Positions 1 through 12,507 of a DNA stretch of 64,000 nt are shown here, piece after piece. Position 1 is the stretch's first letter. Each line of letters opens with the position of its first letter. Made by a program: the position numbers and the translations under genes. The stretch is from the NCBI RefSeq assembly GCF_024713945.1, contig NC_134677.1, positions 4,901,001 to 4,965,000 on the forward strand, read 5' to 3'. Source of the stretch: Dermatophagoides farinae (lineage: Eukaryota; Arthropoda; Arachnida; Sarcoptiformes; Pyroglyphidae). Under the pieces are notes generated by a model. That model was not told where the DNA came from. It worked only from the letters and a program-made list of their open reading frames with translations, and ran no database searches.

Positions 1-3000
1 TTACAAAAAATTCGCCTCTCTCATATCTAGTTTTATCGAACCGAATGGTGATGATTTTAGTGGCGTAAATATTAATGACAATGTCTATCTTACAATTTTT
101 CTTCCATTTATTGTTCTCAGTGTTAGGTCATAAGAATTCAATTCAATTTGCTTGCAATAAGCAAAATTAAACGAACAATGCTTATATTGTTTTTTTTCTC
201 ATTCAAGTAATTAAAGCAAACTCGAAATCCATTGCGTTTTGATTCGATTGTGCTTCTCATTCGAATCGATGAATTTGGCATCTTTAAATTCATTCGCTTG
301 TAATCGATATGTTGAACTGATAAAACTATGAATATCTGAATTTTCCAACAATAAAGTTTGTTCAATATGATGTTATCAATGCGGCACTAATCGATATCTT
401 AGTTTTTTTTCACATCACAAAGTTTAAGGTCAAAGAGCAATTGACTTGTCTGACGTAAATATCTGAATTATCTTATTCTATGTCTCATCATGGTTTGATT
501 GCTGTTTTGGTCCATCAACTAATCAATCAATAGTGAATAGAAATCCAGATTTTATTTCCAAAATGTCATTGGCCTTATGCTGGTGTAATTTTAGTTTTGA
601 TGTACTGAAACTGTTGGAATTTGATTTCAATGTCATGGATGTTTATGATGCATAAAAACAGCTGAGTTTCATCAGCTTTTTATTGAGCACCTTGAACATT
701 GTTTCCATGTTGCAACCAATCAAAATGTTTGGACAATCTTTTGAATCTACATTAATTCATTCAACTTATTCAATTCGAGGATCCAGTAAAATAAAACTAT
801 ATGTGTGGAGAAATTTTTCAAACAAGAATTTATTTCGTTGGCTATGTATTTATGGAAACAACCAGATTGTGTACATGGTACAAAAGAGCACCAGTTGACA
901 ACGTAAACATTTGTTTGTTGTAAATCGATTGTGTTTACCATGGATGGTACGTGCTTTGATGTCCGATATTTGCTATATCTTGTTTCATCTACTGTCTTGT
1001 GATTCAATAGCTGGCAATATATACAAGATGGCAAGCAAAGTTTAATGCAGTTAATGTTGATTTGCGCTCATTAACGGTCGAATGTCTCCCAAATCCTTTA
1101 AAATTTGTTATTGGTGTTGTTTTGTTCAATCATACAGGTTATCGAAAAATAATTTAGGCACGGATGCCATATTGATGTCTATTAATTGCTCAGTGATTGC
1201 CTGGTAAATCTAAATTGAGTTTTTATAATAAATTTTGTATTGTTTGCAATTTTATAAATTATTGCCTTTTCAAATATCATTTGTTTATAAATTATTTCCT
1301 TTTCCTTTCGAGTATATTAATGATTGCGTGTACAAGTCACCTTTGTTTGATCAAAACTATTGAACTCATGATTTAGGATTCTGAACAAGTGAATCATTTC
1401 ATAGCCAGTGATAAGAGCCATCGAACCAGGTGTGCTAGTATCTATGTGAATCCTGTCAATCAATTTCGGCGTTTCATTCATGCTTATTTTATCTTTCAAT
1501 ATTAGCGTGTTTGTTCGTTTGAGTAGAGTAGTTTGATTTGATACGACTGAATAAAAGAGATAGAAGATTTAGATAATAGATACAAACTAACAACAATGGC
1601 TAAAAAGTAAAACTGAATTCCAGCTTTTGAGTGTTGTTCACTCTTTTGATTGGCCATCATTTCTCTGACCTAAATGGCTCCAAACTCTAGAGCAAGATAT
1701 TTTCGAAAAGTGAGAGAGATAGAAAGAGAAAAAGAAACGCCTAATTTTTTTCTTTTTCGTAGTCGTTGTCATTGTTCAATCCTAAATCTGGGTTCATGTT
1801 TTTACGTCATTCTTTGGCGTGATACAGGACCAAATTTTGCTTGAAATCAACGGGAGACATCACGAGCATAGCTAAAAATTTCAGTCTACCTCCATGTTTG
1901 CTTCTTTTAATAGAACTACATTATTTCGTTCATTTTTTCCTCATTGACATATTCACTCTTTTTACACATTCATTATATGAAATATGAATCAAAAAGAATC
2001 AGAATCTTGGATGCAAGGATGCAAAACTTTTATATTGATATTCATTTCAAATAGATGTATTGAACCGGACAATGGATTCCTGTCAATGTCAATGTTCAAT
2101 GTTTTCCTATCATGTGGTTAATCAAACGTTTGTTAATATGAATGGTGATGTTTTTCATTTCAATTATCGGCACTACAATGGCAATCGCCTTAGCTAATGA
2201 GCAGTTGCCGAATCGTGAGAAGCAAAATTTGAAATAGTAAATGGTAATGATTGTTTGTTTAGCTGATGGAGTAATCATTTCAAGATCGATTGACTGCCTT
2301 GCAATACCAAATAGACAAATATCAATTGGCAGAATCAATTTGAGCAAATCTTCTGGAATTGCTATTCTATTGGACTCATTGATTGATTGTTTTTATTGGC
2401 TTTGTTACATTGTTTAAAATGAACCACGGCTATCATAAGTACAAGAGTCCCATGATGACCATCCATTAATTAATGATATAGTCAATAATACGTGTTGTCA
2501 TTGTCAACGTAATGTCCATTTTATTATTTAGAATTTGATAGCCATTTTTGTGCTTATTTGCAAATTATTATCTCGAATTTCATCTTTCTAAAAAAAGTTT
2601 CAATAGGTTATGAAAAGTTAAAGCAGCTTAGAAAAGGTAATTAATTGTTCATGCCGATGTGCAATCATCATTCAAATTAAATAGTCATTTTCCGTGTTTT
2701 TTTAATTCAATTTCAACTTTTAATCATTCATCATTTTAAAATGCCATTTTGAATCAATCAATCAATCATCATATTGAATCACGCGCTCTCACAAACAAAT
2801 ATAAACATAGCAACAATGACCTCGGTTGATTCTCGTACATAAGAATTTTCCTCTAATATGGCCACTATCATGAGATTTACAATGGAGAATTGTCGTCAAT
2901 ACAGCTAACGAATTAAACAACAAACAAATCAGGTAAGAGAGCCGTTTTGTTGATAAAAAACATGGCTATAAGGCCATTGATAATGGGGACTAGTATGTAA

Positions 3001-3370
3001 TCATTTCCTTGTTTGTGTCCATTTGTCAATGCATATTGGCCATCTCTGTGTTATTTATTATTGATCGTGAATGATGAAATCTCCAATTACCATTCGTTTG
3101 TCTGTTTGTTGCTGGGTTTTAGAGGAAAATGTCTCTTCTCTATTTCTTTTATGTCTCGATCATCGTTATAATGATGGCTGTCATTGGATCATTTGTTGTC
3201 CTCTTAACAAATCAAACGGTTTGAATAGAACCTGACACTGCATTGGACAAATATTTGTTCAACATTTGTATCTAAACGCGTGTCCGATTTTCTCTTTTCT
3301 TCCCTTTTTTCCTTGTCAATCAAAAAATAACTTTCACTTAGCTAACCCTGAAGAATGGCGTATCAACCAT

Positions 3371-3419
3371 TAGTTGGGCCCTGGGCGATTCCACCCATCC
3401 AATGGCAGATCCGCCACTG
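3371..3419 (-). mobile_element. Possible hAT-type transposon terminus (fragment)
   Basis: Read on the minus strand, the segment starts CAGTGGCGGATCTGCC (3419 to 3404) and continues into a GC-richer stretch containing CCCAGGGCCC. Known hAT elements and their non-autonomous derivatives commonly begin with CAGTGGCG-type inverted termini. I could not find the partner terminus or a clear 8 bp target duplication, so this is at best a solo or truncated end. It could also be chance. Confidence 0.25.
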
Positions 3420-6400
3420 CATCTCTTATCAATGATGCTCAATTAGGTATATTCATTGATAAGGATATTTAATCATGTAGAAGTGTTTAAAAAAAACAAT
3501 AACGATGACAAATTCAGAGATACTCAGAATCATCAGGCCTGTTGATCGATTGGTTGTTGAAATAAAGTTTACGAATTAACAAACCAAATTCTATCATTCA
3601 TCTACTTCCATGAAATTATGAAACGATTTAGGATTGCTAAAGAATTCAGGTGTACTATTTCGGAATTTAAAGTTTTGACAATCAATTCTGTTAGAAGATT
3701 AAAAAATAAAAAAGACAGTATGAGATGGTTGTTTCGGGTTTTGGCCTGATGGTCTTATTATCATTTAGAATCAATCAGCACCCCAACATAACAATGAAAG
3801 TAATCTGATTCCATGACATTATTTAACTGATAATGAATGAAGGACTTAAACAGTTAATTATATTTATATTCTCTACTAAATTATTCATGCCGTCTAATCA
3901 TGTATAGCCAATTCTGTTATTCATAAACAATGAGTTAAACAAATACACAGTGAAATTATTTGAGTTGCTTATCGTATATATCTCTACTACTAATATTGTA
4001 AAATGTAATCATGATTTTTTTTTGGCTTGGTCCAACCTGGTCCAACAATATTATCACTGAAAACAATATTAAAGCCTTGCGAATCAAACGATCATGATTC
4101 TTTGAAAAGATTCAGTCATCAACAATCGATATCATTCATGCATTGCATGGTGTATTCGTAAATTATAATTTTTATAAAGCAAGCAAATTGATTTGTTTTT
4201 CATTAATTTCAAGATTAAATTTACTATCGAATTGAAAAAGTGTTTATTCAAACATTTTTATGATGTCAATGCCAAAATCAATTAAAATAAACAACAATGA
4301 ATGGGGATAGAATTGAATTGTTTGGAACAATGAGACATAGAACGACAGTATCAGTTGATGATAATAATAATTTCAATTATTGCTTTACTCAATCATATTT
4401 CTGCAATCTTTTCAAGGTTCGTTTTTTTTCAAAAGTTAACCACCATAATATAGCTTTTGTGGGTGCAAAGATCATATGTTTTTTTTTATTCACCCAAACG
4501 GTTTGTGTTTACTTTGGATATCAAGATCGATAAAAAAAAATAAAGCCGATTGATAGAATTTCTTTCATAAATTCAACTATTTAACACATGTACATTGGTT
4601 GTTTTTACCAGCACCGATATGATTCAGGAATATACCAACTATATAGATACAATCATCAATCAATTTATTGATCTGATCGATCGAATCGAAATTCTGAATT
4701 TTTTTTGGCAACAATTTTTGCAAAAAATAATAAAAGGATAAAACCTGATATTTGTGATTGTGTAAAAATGCTTACTTCTAAACGTTTGTCATATGATCTT
4801 GTTCAGGCCTTAATTTTGATTTCTTATTCTTTTTAAGCTGAACAAGCAATGATGATAAGAGATATTTAAATTTGTGTGCCAGTTAATCAGGTAGAAAAAA
4901 CTTTCGTTTTCATCATTTAAAGATTGTTATCATTGCTGAGTGAGCCTGCCTACCTAACCAAGTTAATGCTCTTTTCTCAATCATAAATCTCAGTCAATCT
5001 CATTCTTGTTTGTTATTTATTCAAACTCTATCCAAACATCAACATTTTATCATAGCTTTGGCAGAGACTCATGATCATTATTACTTTCAATGATAATAAA
5101 TGATGATAAAATAAGATATCTGAAGAAAAACAAAGTTACTATTCATTTGTTTTTATTCAAATGAAATTCAACACATTGTGTGAGCTTGGAATATGTTAAA
5201 CATAGAATCAAAAACTGTGAATATGAAAGGTTATGAATGGTTTTTCAATTTTAGGTGATTAACTTTTTGGCTATAAGTATCGTATGGCGTGGAATAGGAA
5301 TTGAACTGCGTAGTGGTATTGTAAGAGTTGTATAAGTTAATAAAATATCGCTTTTGTTGTTTATCACTGTCATAGAATTACAGATTAACAAATGCAATTG
5401 AAAACAACAGCTAGAAAAAGCCAAGAGGCAAAAAAAAAATATAGTCACATGTAGTTATTGTTTTCATTTGACTTGATAAATGCCATCATGGCTGTTGATT
5501 CGGAATTTTCGACTGGAACATTTTTCATTCGAATGCAAACAAGTCTACTTGATACCGTCAACATCAACAGTGTGTAGTTGTCAACAAAAAAAAAAGAAAT
5601 GGGCAAAATTATTTTTAGATAATAAGCCATAACCTAGCTAAATTATATATTCGCCTTGGCCCGAGTGTTTCGCATGCATCGCAATCGCAATGAAATGAGC
5701 CGAATGATTGAATTGGCTGCTGTGATTATCATCGAGACATCAGCTATAAATAGGTCTGATGATGTGTGCAAAAAAAAAAATGTTTTTGCTTACTCGAATT
5801 CGATGGTCATGCTATCCATCATTCACTAACACTTTTACACACATTCATCACTCATATCAGCAAGCAAGTAAGTAGAAGTGTTTAAAACTGCTTTACCTTG
5901 TTGCTGAGCTCTAATCGAATCATTGATTTGAAACAAAAAAAAAATTTACATGAATTTGGAGTAGAAAAATCAATGAATGGATTATAAGGACGCACAGCTT
6001 GATTAGTATCGATGATCATAATTTACAATGTATCAGCATATCATTTCGTATCAATGTTGTCGATAATAATGATGATGATTGTGCTTTTAGCAAATCACGA
6101 GTTAAGCTTATAACTTATATACGTAGGTTGAACATTTTAGATTCATCATTAGGATCAATTTTTTTTTATAAAGAGAACCATTCTGCTCACTAGAATTAAA
6201 ACACTTTATTGGGATAATGAATAAATCGATCAATCGACAGCGTTATGAATTAAATCATAATAGAAAAAAAAACTTGATTTCTTGGTTAATAATATCTGTT
6301 TTCACCTATTAATTCAATTAATAAATTTGTGTTTAGTTTGCCTCTCAAGCTCCTGTTGTATTTTTTTGTTTGTTTGTATATATGATGGATAGAAAAAAAA

Positions 6401-8497
6401 ATCTTTATGAATTGATGCAATGGCCACATTGAATATATGACAATCAGGATTAAGAATCATATATCTGCCTATCAGTTTTTATCGATCGTTTTTTTATGCC
6501 TAAACAATTTCAACCATCGACAATCCAACAAAAAAACAACAACAATAAACACAAGAAAACATTGATTGTGGCCAAATAGAGAAAGGTAAAGACGATGACC
6601 AGACGTATATAATTATAATCTTCAGGTTCGAATCATTTTGAATTGAGCCTAATTTAAAGTTTATTTAGGAAAAGCTAAAAGCAATGTGAAGTTGAATAAA
6701 ATCCTTTTTTTTTCGTTGAATGAAGTGAACACATATATGTTGATCATGTGGACATGTCGATGTGGTGATTTTCTTTGAATGAGCTGAAGCTAAAGCTTTT
6801 GAAAAATTTATTATTATGCTCGCCGTTTCCATCATCATCATCACACCAAATGCAGTATGATGCATTCGGATGATGATGATGTTCGGAATGTTATGTTGCA
6901 TAAACCTACACACACGAATGTAGCAACAATCCTGCTAGATTGACTGTGTGTCCCATCTCTGTATGCTCATCAAGGGCTACTTCGAGGGTCATAATCGATT
7001 AAAATTCATTCGGTCGAAGCTCATAAATTTTCTGATCGTCATGATCGGTTGGTTCACAGAAGCTATGAAGTAATGAAAACATTCAGAATCAGTTTGGATA
7101 TAGCATAGCCAAGCAATATACCTTTACAGCACACCAGATAGCAATGCATTAGGCCAACAAAAGCAATCTCATTCTCAATCGATAGGTTGCCGAACCGAAT
7201 GTTGGGGTTAGTCAACTTTGGCCACAAATGATCACAACTTTGTTATCGATTTTTCCAATATTGGGTTGGATTATCCAGGCGACATACGAAAAAATGAACG
7301 TGAATGACAGATCCAGAAATAAGAAATGCGAAAATATAATCGGAACATGTGCCAATAAATTATGAAGAAAGAGACAATAAACAAACGCTCATCTATAGCT
7401 TGATGACCATTCGGTTCATTTCATTGTGCATTCGGCATTTGTAATTGGATAATAAAAAATCTCAAAACACTCATGACATGTATGCTTAGCCATTGGTCTA
7501 GTTAGTAGTTTTATTCGTTTATCCGGTGATATTTATGTCTGGCCGGTTGTCAAGATGCCAATCTTCAATTTATGACCATAACAATTCATTTGAATGGACC
7601 TGTGGTTCAGAAATGTGACATTCGAAACAATTCATTCATTTTCTTCATTTTTAGCGCCATCTAGTATGAAGATTATTTTATTGACGTATTAAATTTTTAA
7701 TTTTTCAGCAAAAGCTTAATTACAATAGCGAAATACAAAGTTATATATGTTTTGTTCACATTAATATAGCTTTAATTTTTTTTCTTTGATCGATTGGAAT
7801 GTGCTAAATTAAATATATTAAAAATGATAGATAGACAGACATGGAAAGAGAAAAGTTAATGATTATTAATAATCAATATCAAGGATATAGCAGCCACCAA
7901 TTGTCAGTCAATCAATGGAATTATGATGAATAACGGTACGTGCTGCTGCCGTATTAATGATCATTATATTATAACTTACCTGTCAAGGTGTTGTCTTGAT
8001 TATTGGTCATCATAGCATTGGTTATCATTACATTTAACCGAAATAAGAACGGTCGGTCATTGAGATAACATAATACTTGATTTGATAATATTCGATTGCT
8101 ATATTTAAAATGGCTTAACCACCATTCGAATCATTATTACTTATTATCACACGGCCAACAAAACTGATAATTGATACAACCTTGTATCTACAAACAAAAA
8201 TAGTAACATAGTATCGATCCAAATGTTCATTGATTATGATCCGATTAGGTGTGGTAATCATAATTTAATTTAATTTTTTTTTTTGAAATAAACTGAATTA
8301 GATGTCTGCACAATATCGGCGGTCATTGTCGTTCATTAACATTCTATTCAATCAAAATGATTGAATAAAAAGGGTGATGCAAAATGATGAAAATTGTGGC
8401 AAAAATATATATTCATTCAAACTCATTGAAGTTATCAGAATTATGTGAGCCATCATTAAACTCTTTCTAATCATTTGGATGGTTCATAAATAGCATT

Positions 8498-8767
8498 GTG
8501 ACTAAATTATTCGCAGCTTTATACATTCTACTTTCATCAACAGTTGGCTCGAATGCAGCTACAGGTCAACATTTTTTGTTCATTGAACAAAAAAAGATCA
8601 GAGATAAATTAGTTATCGGTTATGACCCAAGTTCAAATGGAACATCTGTCATTCTTGGCCAATCAATTGTTTGTGCATGGACACGTGGCAGGTGTGATAG
8701 AAAAACGACTATTACGGTAGCACCAAGGTACCAACAAGGTCTGAATCCGACACGTGTCCAACTATAG
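8498..8767 (+). pseudogene. Decayed secreted-protein frame (GTG in place of ATG)
   Basis: The open frame of about 89 codons opens with GTG. It is followed by a good signal-peptide-like segment (KLFAALYILLSS, then small residues to an AAT-G cleavage-like site) and a short region with two cysteines. No ATG lies in frame before the upstream TAA at 8468-8470. Past an A-run at 8701-8705 a different frame stays open to about 8856 and carries two further cysteines, as a one-base frameshift would give. An AATAAA lies at 8886-8891. This fits a pseudogene of a small secreted protein. It could also be a spliced exon or a chance frame. No family is recognised. Confidence 0.25.
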
Positions 8768-10120
8768 TTAAGGCTACCACAGCAATTCATGATAATTATG
8801 GTCTTTTCTGTGACCACCTGTACTTAATGTTAAAACTTCAGTGGGTCTTTCTTTAACAAAAATTCCCATTGTACTCAAAAATCAAAATAAAGGTTCATTT
8901 ATACAATAAGTAATCAATGACAGATGTCCTCGATGGCCACGTAGGAGGAGATGATGAAGATTGCTTTGAAATCTGTTCGCGTGTCTTTCGGTTGTTGCCA
9001 TAGTACCAATGATCATAATGATTGGTCAGTATTAATCACAATTAGTCTGAAGATTTTAAGATATTTTCAAAATTAAGCCGTTGAAATAATCAAACTACAC
9101 TAAAATATATAACGAGATGAAAATGGCAAATATTCGATGATTGCAAATAATTTCTATGTTCAGGGCATGAATTTTAATCTACAAATGAAATTCTTCAGCA
9201 TAGTAGCAATTAATGACGAGTTAAAAATTTTTCAGCTTATTTGCTACATGAAAAAAAACCTGTACCACATAAACTACTTGTTGGTAAATTTGACATTCAC
9301 CGGTGTAAATGATGGTTGTGGTGAATGACAAACTCACGCAACCAAACCCGAATGAAGCAAACAAGATGATGGCTGCTTAATCGGCTCTATAAACATGATT
9401 AATTGATATTTTCGAGCACATACAAAAACAAAAATATCGTTTTTAGGCCTATCTCCTTGGATGTAACATTATGGCTATATTCGAACAAGAGTTCAATGTC
9501 TTGTACATCATTTATCGAAATGTACATCCTTGAACGTGTATTCGCAACATACGAAAATGCTGTACCTGTAAAAAAACGTTGGCCATGATCGTAAAAAACG
9601 CGAATACCTTCAAATCCTTGAGTGTCAATGTTTCATGATGGTGGTAAGAAATGGATACAATTTTCGTGGTAAGCAACATATATAGAGAGAAAATTTTATA
9701 AACTTTGCTACAATCCAAGGTTTGGAAACATTTTTTCTCTTCATCATCATCATCATTATTATTATCTACTATTACGATATTATTATTATTGAAATAAGAC
9801 GATTAAAAAAAGAGTCAGACAGTCAGACAAAATGGATTGAAAAAAGAATATTAATCTGCGCAGCTAAATGAATACATTTGCAAAAAATGGATACATTACA
9901 TACACATTTTTAGCATGTCTGAATTAATCGACAATTACAAATGATCATCATAAATGGCTACAATTGCTTTCATTGTTCCTATCTTTCTGGCTATCAGGCT
10001 TTTTATTTATTTTTTAATTTATTTAGCTTGATAATCAAAAGACCACTAAAATTATTTATCATGTGTTCAAGTGAGTCAGTCATCAATTTTTTTTCATTAT
10101 TTTTCATCGTCATCAACGTT

Positions 10121-10138
10121 GATGATGATGATGATGAT
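10121..10138 (+). repeat. (GAT)6 microsatellite
   Basis: Six perfect GAT units. Similar shorter GAT/ATC runs recur through the non-coding parts of the window (for example near 10.87, 25.39 and 38.9 kb), giving the genome a trinucleotide bias. Confidence 0.9.
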
Positions 10139-11075
10139 GTAAATATACGGCATCAGTCGGAAATCCGATACTGATCAATGTTCATTAGGGTGAGCATCAC
10201 ATTCATATGATAAAATGGCTCCAACGACTGGTTCCAGTAACGAACATGTGCCAAAATTAATACGTAAGCAACGTGGAGCGATTGACGTCAAAATCACACA
10301 CGCACACACAAACAAACAACCATACACATTTATATTGGCGTTATATGGTATGTATGCGTATGTGCTTGTTGTATTTTGTTTCATTTTCCTGTTCTTTCAT
10401 AATTGATTTGTCAATTGCGTCATTTGAAAGTTTGTCATCATGCATACCTATTGGATTGGCTTAATAATGATGCTCGTACTATTAGCGTATTGTCGATAGA
10501 AGTTATGATGATGATGATGATGTTGGCAACCAGATAGGTTTCATTCGAATCCCGAACAAACAAACAAATCATCGATCATGTGTCCGAATGCGAGAAGGCA
10601 GATTCTCAAAACAAACAACAGAGAATTGGTTGGATGTACATTATCAACAAAATATCACAAATGGCCATTTTCTAGTATGTATATAGAGAAAAAGCAAATG
10701 TATGAATCTAGGTGTGGATTAAAAAGATCATCTATGATGATCAGGTGATGATTATACGAACCTTTCAACATTCGAAATATATTAGTATCATGTTATCCAA
10801 TCGTAGGTGTCAAATATGTTCATTACGCTAATCTTTGTAATTGAATCAATCAAGAACAAACTAAAAGTGATGATGATGATGATGATCGAAAGCATTTATG
10901 CTACATACAGTGCCATCAATGAACAGATAATAAAATTAAAAATTACACATAGAAATTTACGTTTGTTAAGTTGATGCTGCCATCTACCATTCAATCATCT
11001 GGAACAAATGACACTATTGACTTAATAAAATCTTGTGAAGTTTGGCCATAAATCAACCAATTATAATAAAATAAA

Positions 11076-11081
11076 TTTATT
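11076..11081 (-). terminator. Polyadenylation signal of the GYQ-rich gene
   Basis: The + strand reads TTTATT, which is AATAAA on the minus strand. It lies 75 bases beyond the stop codon of the minus-strand repeat-protein gene. Confidence 0.6.
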
Positions 11082-11155
11082 GATGATGATGATTTAATCA
11101 TCCAAAAATGATGCATTCATTAGTTAAAATCAGAAAATTCTGTTAATATAAAGTG

Positions 11156-11527
11156 TTAATTAATTAATTGGCGCTGACCAAGAGATCCGAGAATTTGTCC
11201 AACCAGATTCTGACCTAAGTTTTGGTTACCGTAGCCACTTTGTTGTCCGAAGCCATGCTGTTTACCATAAGTAGGTTGTTGGCCATAACCGTGTTGGACA
11301 TATCCGTGCTGTCCGTGGCCACGTTGCTGGCCATAACCGTGTTGGACATATCCGTGCTGTCCGTGGCCATGTTGCTGGCCATAACCGTTTTGGACATATC
11401 CATGCTGCCCGTAGCTTTGCTGATTATATCCAGAACCTCGATTGCCATATCCTGCCAAACCACTGTATTGGGCTGAAGCAAAGCCAAACACAGAGATCAA
11501 AAGCGGTAACATTATGAATCGGTTCAT
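11156..11527 (-). CDS. Secreted Gly/Gln/Tyr/His-rich repeat protein
   Basis: A single-exon gene of 123 residues beginning at a true ATG. Residues 1-19 are a signal peptide ([19 protein letters not shown]). The mature chain is nearly free of acidic residues and is built of Gly, Gln, Tyr and His. Residues 40-87 are three tandem 16-residue units of the form GQHGYVQxGYGQQ plus three variable residues; on DNA this is 3 x 48 bp at 11267-11410. A non-repetitive tail (about 101-123) is richer in Leu, Ile and Asn. No cysteines are present. Composition suggests an extracellular structural or cuticle-like protein, or an antimicrobial one; the function is unknown. Because the unit is a multiple of three, the other frames and the opposite strand also stay open here, but only this frame has a signal peptide. 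It lies head-to-head with histone H1, with 437 bp between start codons. Confidence 0.75.
   Translation of the reverse strand: MNRFIMLPLLISVFGFASAQYSGLAGYGNRGSGYNQQSYGQHGYVQNGYGQQHGHGQHGYVQHGYGQQRGHGQHGYVQHGYGQQPTYGKQHGFGQQSGYGNQNLGQNLVGQILGSLGQRQLIN
11267..11410 (-). repeat. Three 48-bp tandem coding repeats
   Basis: Three consecutive 48 bp copies inside the secreted repeat-protein gene, each encoding a 16-residue GQHGYVQ-type unit. Copies differ at a few bases (Asn/His at the eighth position, and the last three residues), consistent with recent duplication by slippage or unequal exchange. Confidence 0.85.
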
Positions 11528-11964
11528 TTTGTCAATTCAATAAAGTGTTGTTGGCTCGTTGAAGTTTTGATTATGAATAATTATCAAAATAAAAACCACT
11601 GGACGTTTTGGACGAGTTCAATTTAAAATTGAGCATTGAAAATCCTCAGGTATGAAAACAGGTAAAGACAAGGGTCATAAGGCCAGAGGCGATGTAAAAC
11701 ATGAATTTATCCAGTTTTCAGGTCACAATCACGAACTCATTTTTACCATTGGTTTTCAAAATTTTTACTTTAACTTTTTTTTGCTAGCGGCATTTATAAT
11801 TGCTACATTGTTGAAATTTTAACAATGATACTATCCTAAATTCCTACAGATGGCGATCTATGTTGGTGCCTAGTGGTAACATCATGTCCATTATGAATGC
11901 TGAATTGATCCGGTATTTTTGAGCGTAATCATTATCCTTGACAATTGAAATTGTGAACAAAATC
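11528..11964. promoter_or_regulatory. Divergent upstream region, repeat protein / histone H1
   Basis: 437 bp separating the start codons of the minus-strand repeat-protein gene and the plus-strand H1 gene. Both promoters must lie here unless there are distant 5' exons. I see no unambiguous TATA box and no coding sequence. Confidence 0.5.
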
Positions 11965-12429
11965 ATGGCAACAATTAAAAAAACGGCTTCATCTTCGAAT
12001 CTAAGTAAACCAATGGCCGAAATGGTTAAATCGGCAATCGAACATCATAGTGATGAACGCTTAGGACCGTCATTGGCTGCTATCAAGAAGTTTTTGATCG
12101 AGCATTACAATGTTGATATGAAGAAGAAAGCTCATCTTTTACGACGTCATCTTGAAACATCAGTGGCCAAAGGATATTTAGTTCAAACTAAAGGCATTGG
12201 AATAAACGGTCGTTTTAAGTTGGCTAAAATAAAAGATTCGAAATCAAAATTTGCAATGACTAAGGTTAAAAATGATCATGATTTGGATTCGGAATCAACG
12301 ACCACATCAAAAAAAATCAAATCAACAGCTTCTAAACCGATAGTCCAAGCTCAAAAGTCAATGGTAATCGTTAAAGAAAAGAAGGAACCTATGAATAAGA
12401 AGAAAGCTAGCCCAATTAAAAAAAAGTGA
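11965..12429 (+). CDS. Linker histone H1-like protein
   Basis: A 154-residue protein from the ATG at 11965; an in-frame upstream extension lacks an ATG. Residues about 14-88 form the winged-helix globular (H15) domain: a PMAEMVKSAIEHH helix, then GPSLAAIKKFLIEHY, a KKKAHLLRRHLETSVAKGYLVQ helix and a GINGRFKL hairpin. The rest is a Lys/Ser/Ala tail ending SPIKKK, typical of H1 tails, though short for a metazoan H1 (usually about 200 residues or more). Members bind nucleosomal linker DNA and compact chromatin. No core-histone genes are nearby and no histone 3' stem-loop follows the stop; instead AATAAA lies at 12510-12515. That points to a replication-independent, polyadenylated 'orphan' H1. 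No intron is seen. Confidence 0.85.
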   Translation: MATIKKTASSSNLSKPMAEMVKSAIEHHSDERLGPSLAAIKKFLIEHYNVDMKKKAHLLRRHLETSVAKGYLVQTKGIGINGRFKLAKIKDSKSKFAMTKVKNDHDLDSESTTTSKKIKSTASKPIVQAQKSMVIVKEKKEPMNKKKASPIKKK

Positions 12430-12507
12430 TGATGATTGAATTCCATCATTAAGACGATGACGCAATTACGAATTGAATTATGTTTGTGATAAAATTACAT
12501 TTCTCAT

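Larger units (their letters stand above)
1..11075. other. Long gene-poor region, 5' end of window
   Basis: No reading frame here combines a good ATG, a recognisable domain and exon-like composition. The stretch is AT-rich with scattered GAT/ATC trinucleotide runs, short poly-A/T tracts and AC/TG tracts. Three spots stand out and are listed separately: a hAT-like terminus near 3.4 kb, a decayed secreted-protein frame near 8.5 kb and a small exon-like island near 10.2 kb. It could be intergenic, or intronic sequence of a gene extending beyond the left edge; the sequence alone does not decide. Confidence 0.6.

Noticed and set aside
4297-4533. 78-codon frame with ATG followed by AATAAA
   Set aside because: No signal peptide, domain or exon-like composition; Asn runs come from AAT repeats. 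Probably chance in AT-rich DNA.
6615-6640. GGTTCGAATC resembling a tRNA B-box
   Set aside because: No A-box at the right distance upstream and no cloverleaf can be drawn.
10290-10325. CRISPR-like or satellite array from the CACAC tracts
   Set aside because: Simple dinucleotide repeats with no spacer-repeat structure; the window is eukaryotic.
11215-11487. Additional open frames on both strands across the 48-bp repeats
   Set aside because: Open because the repeat unit is a multiple of three; they lack a signal peptide and the frame with the ATG and signal peptide is clearly preferred.
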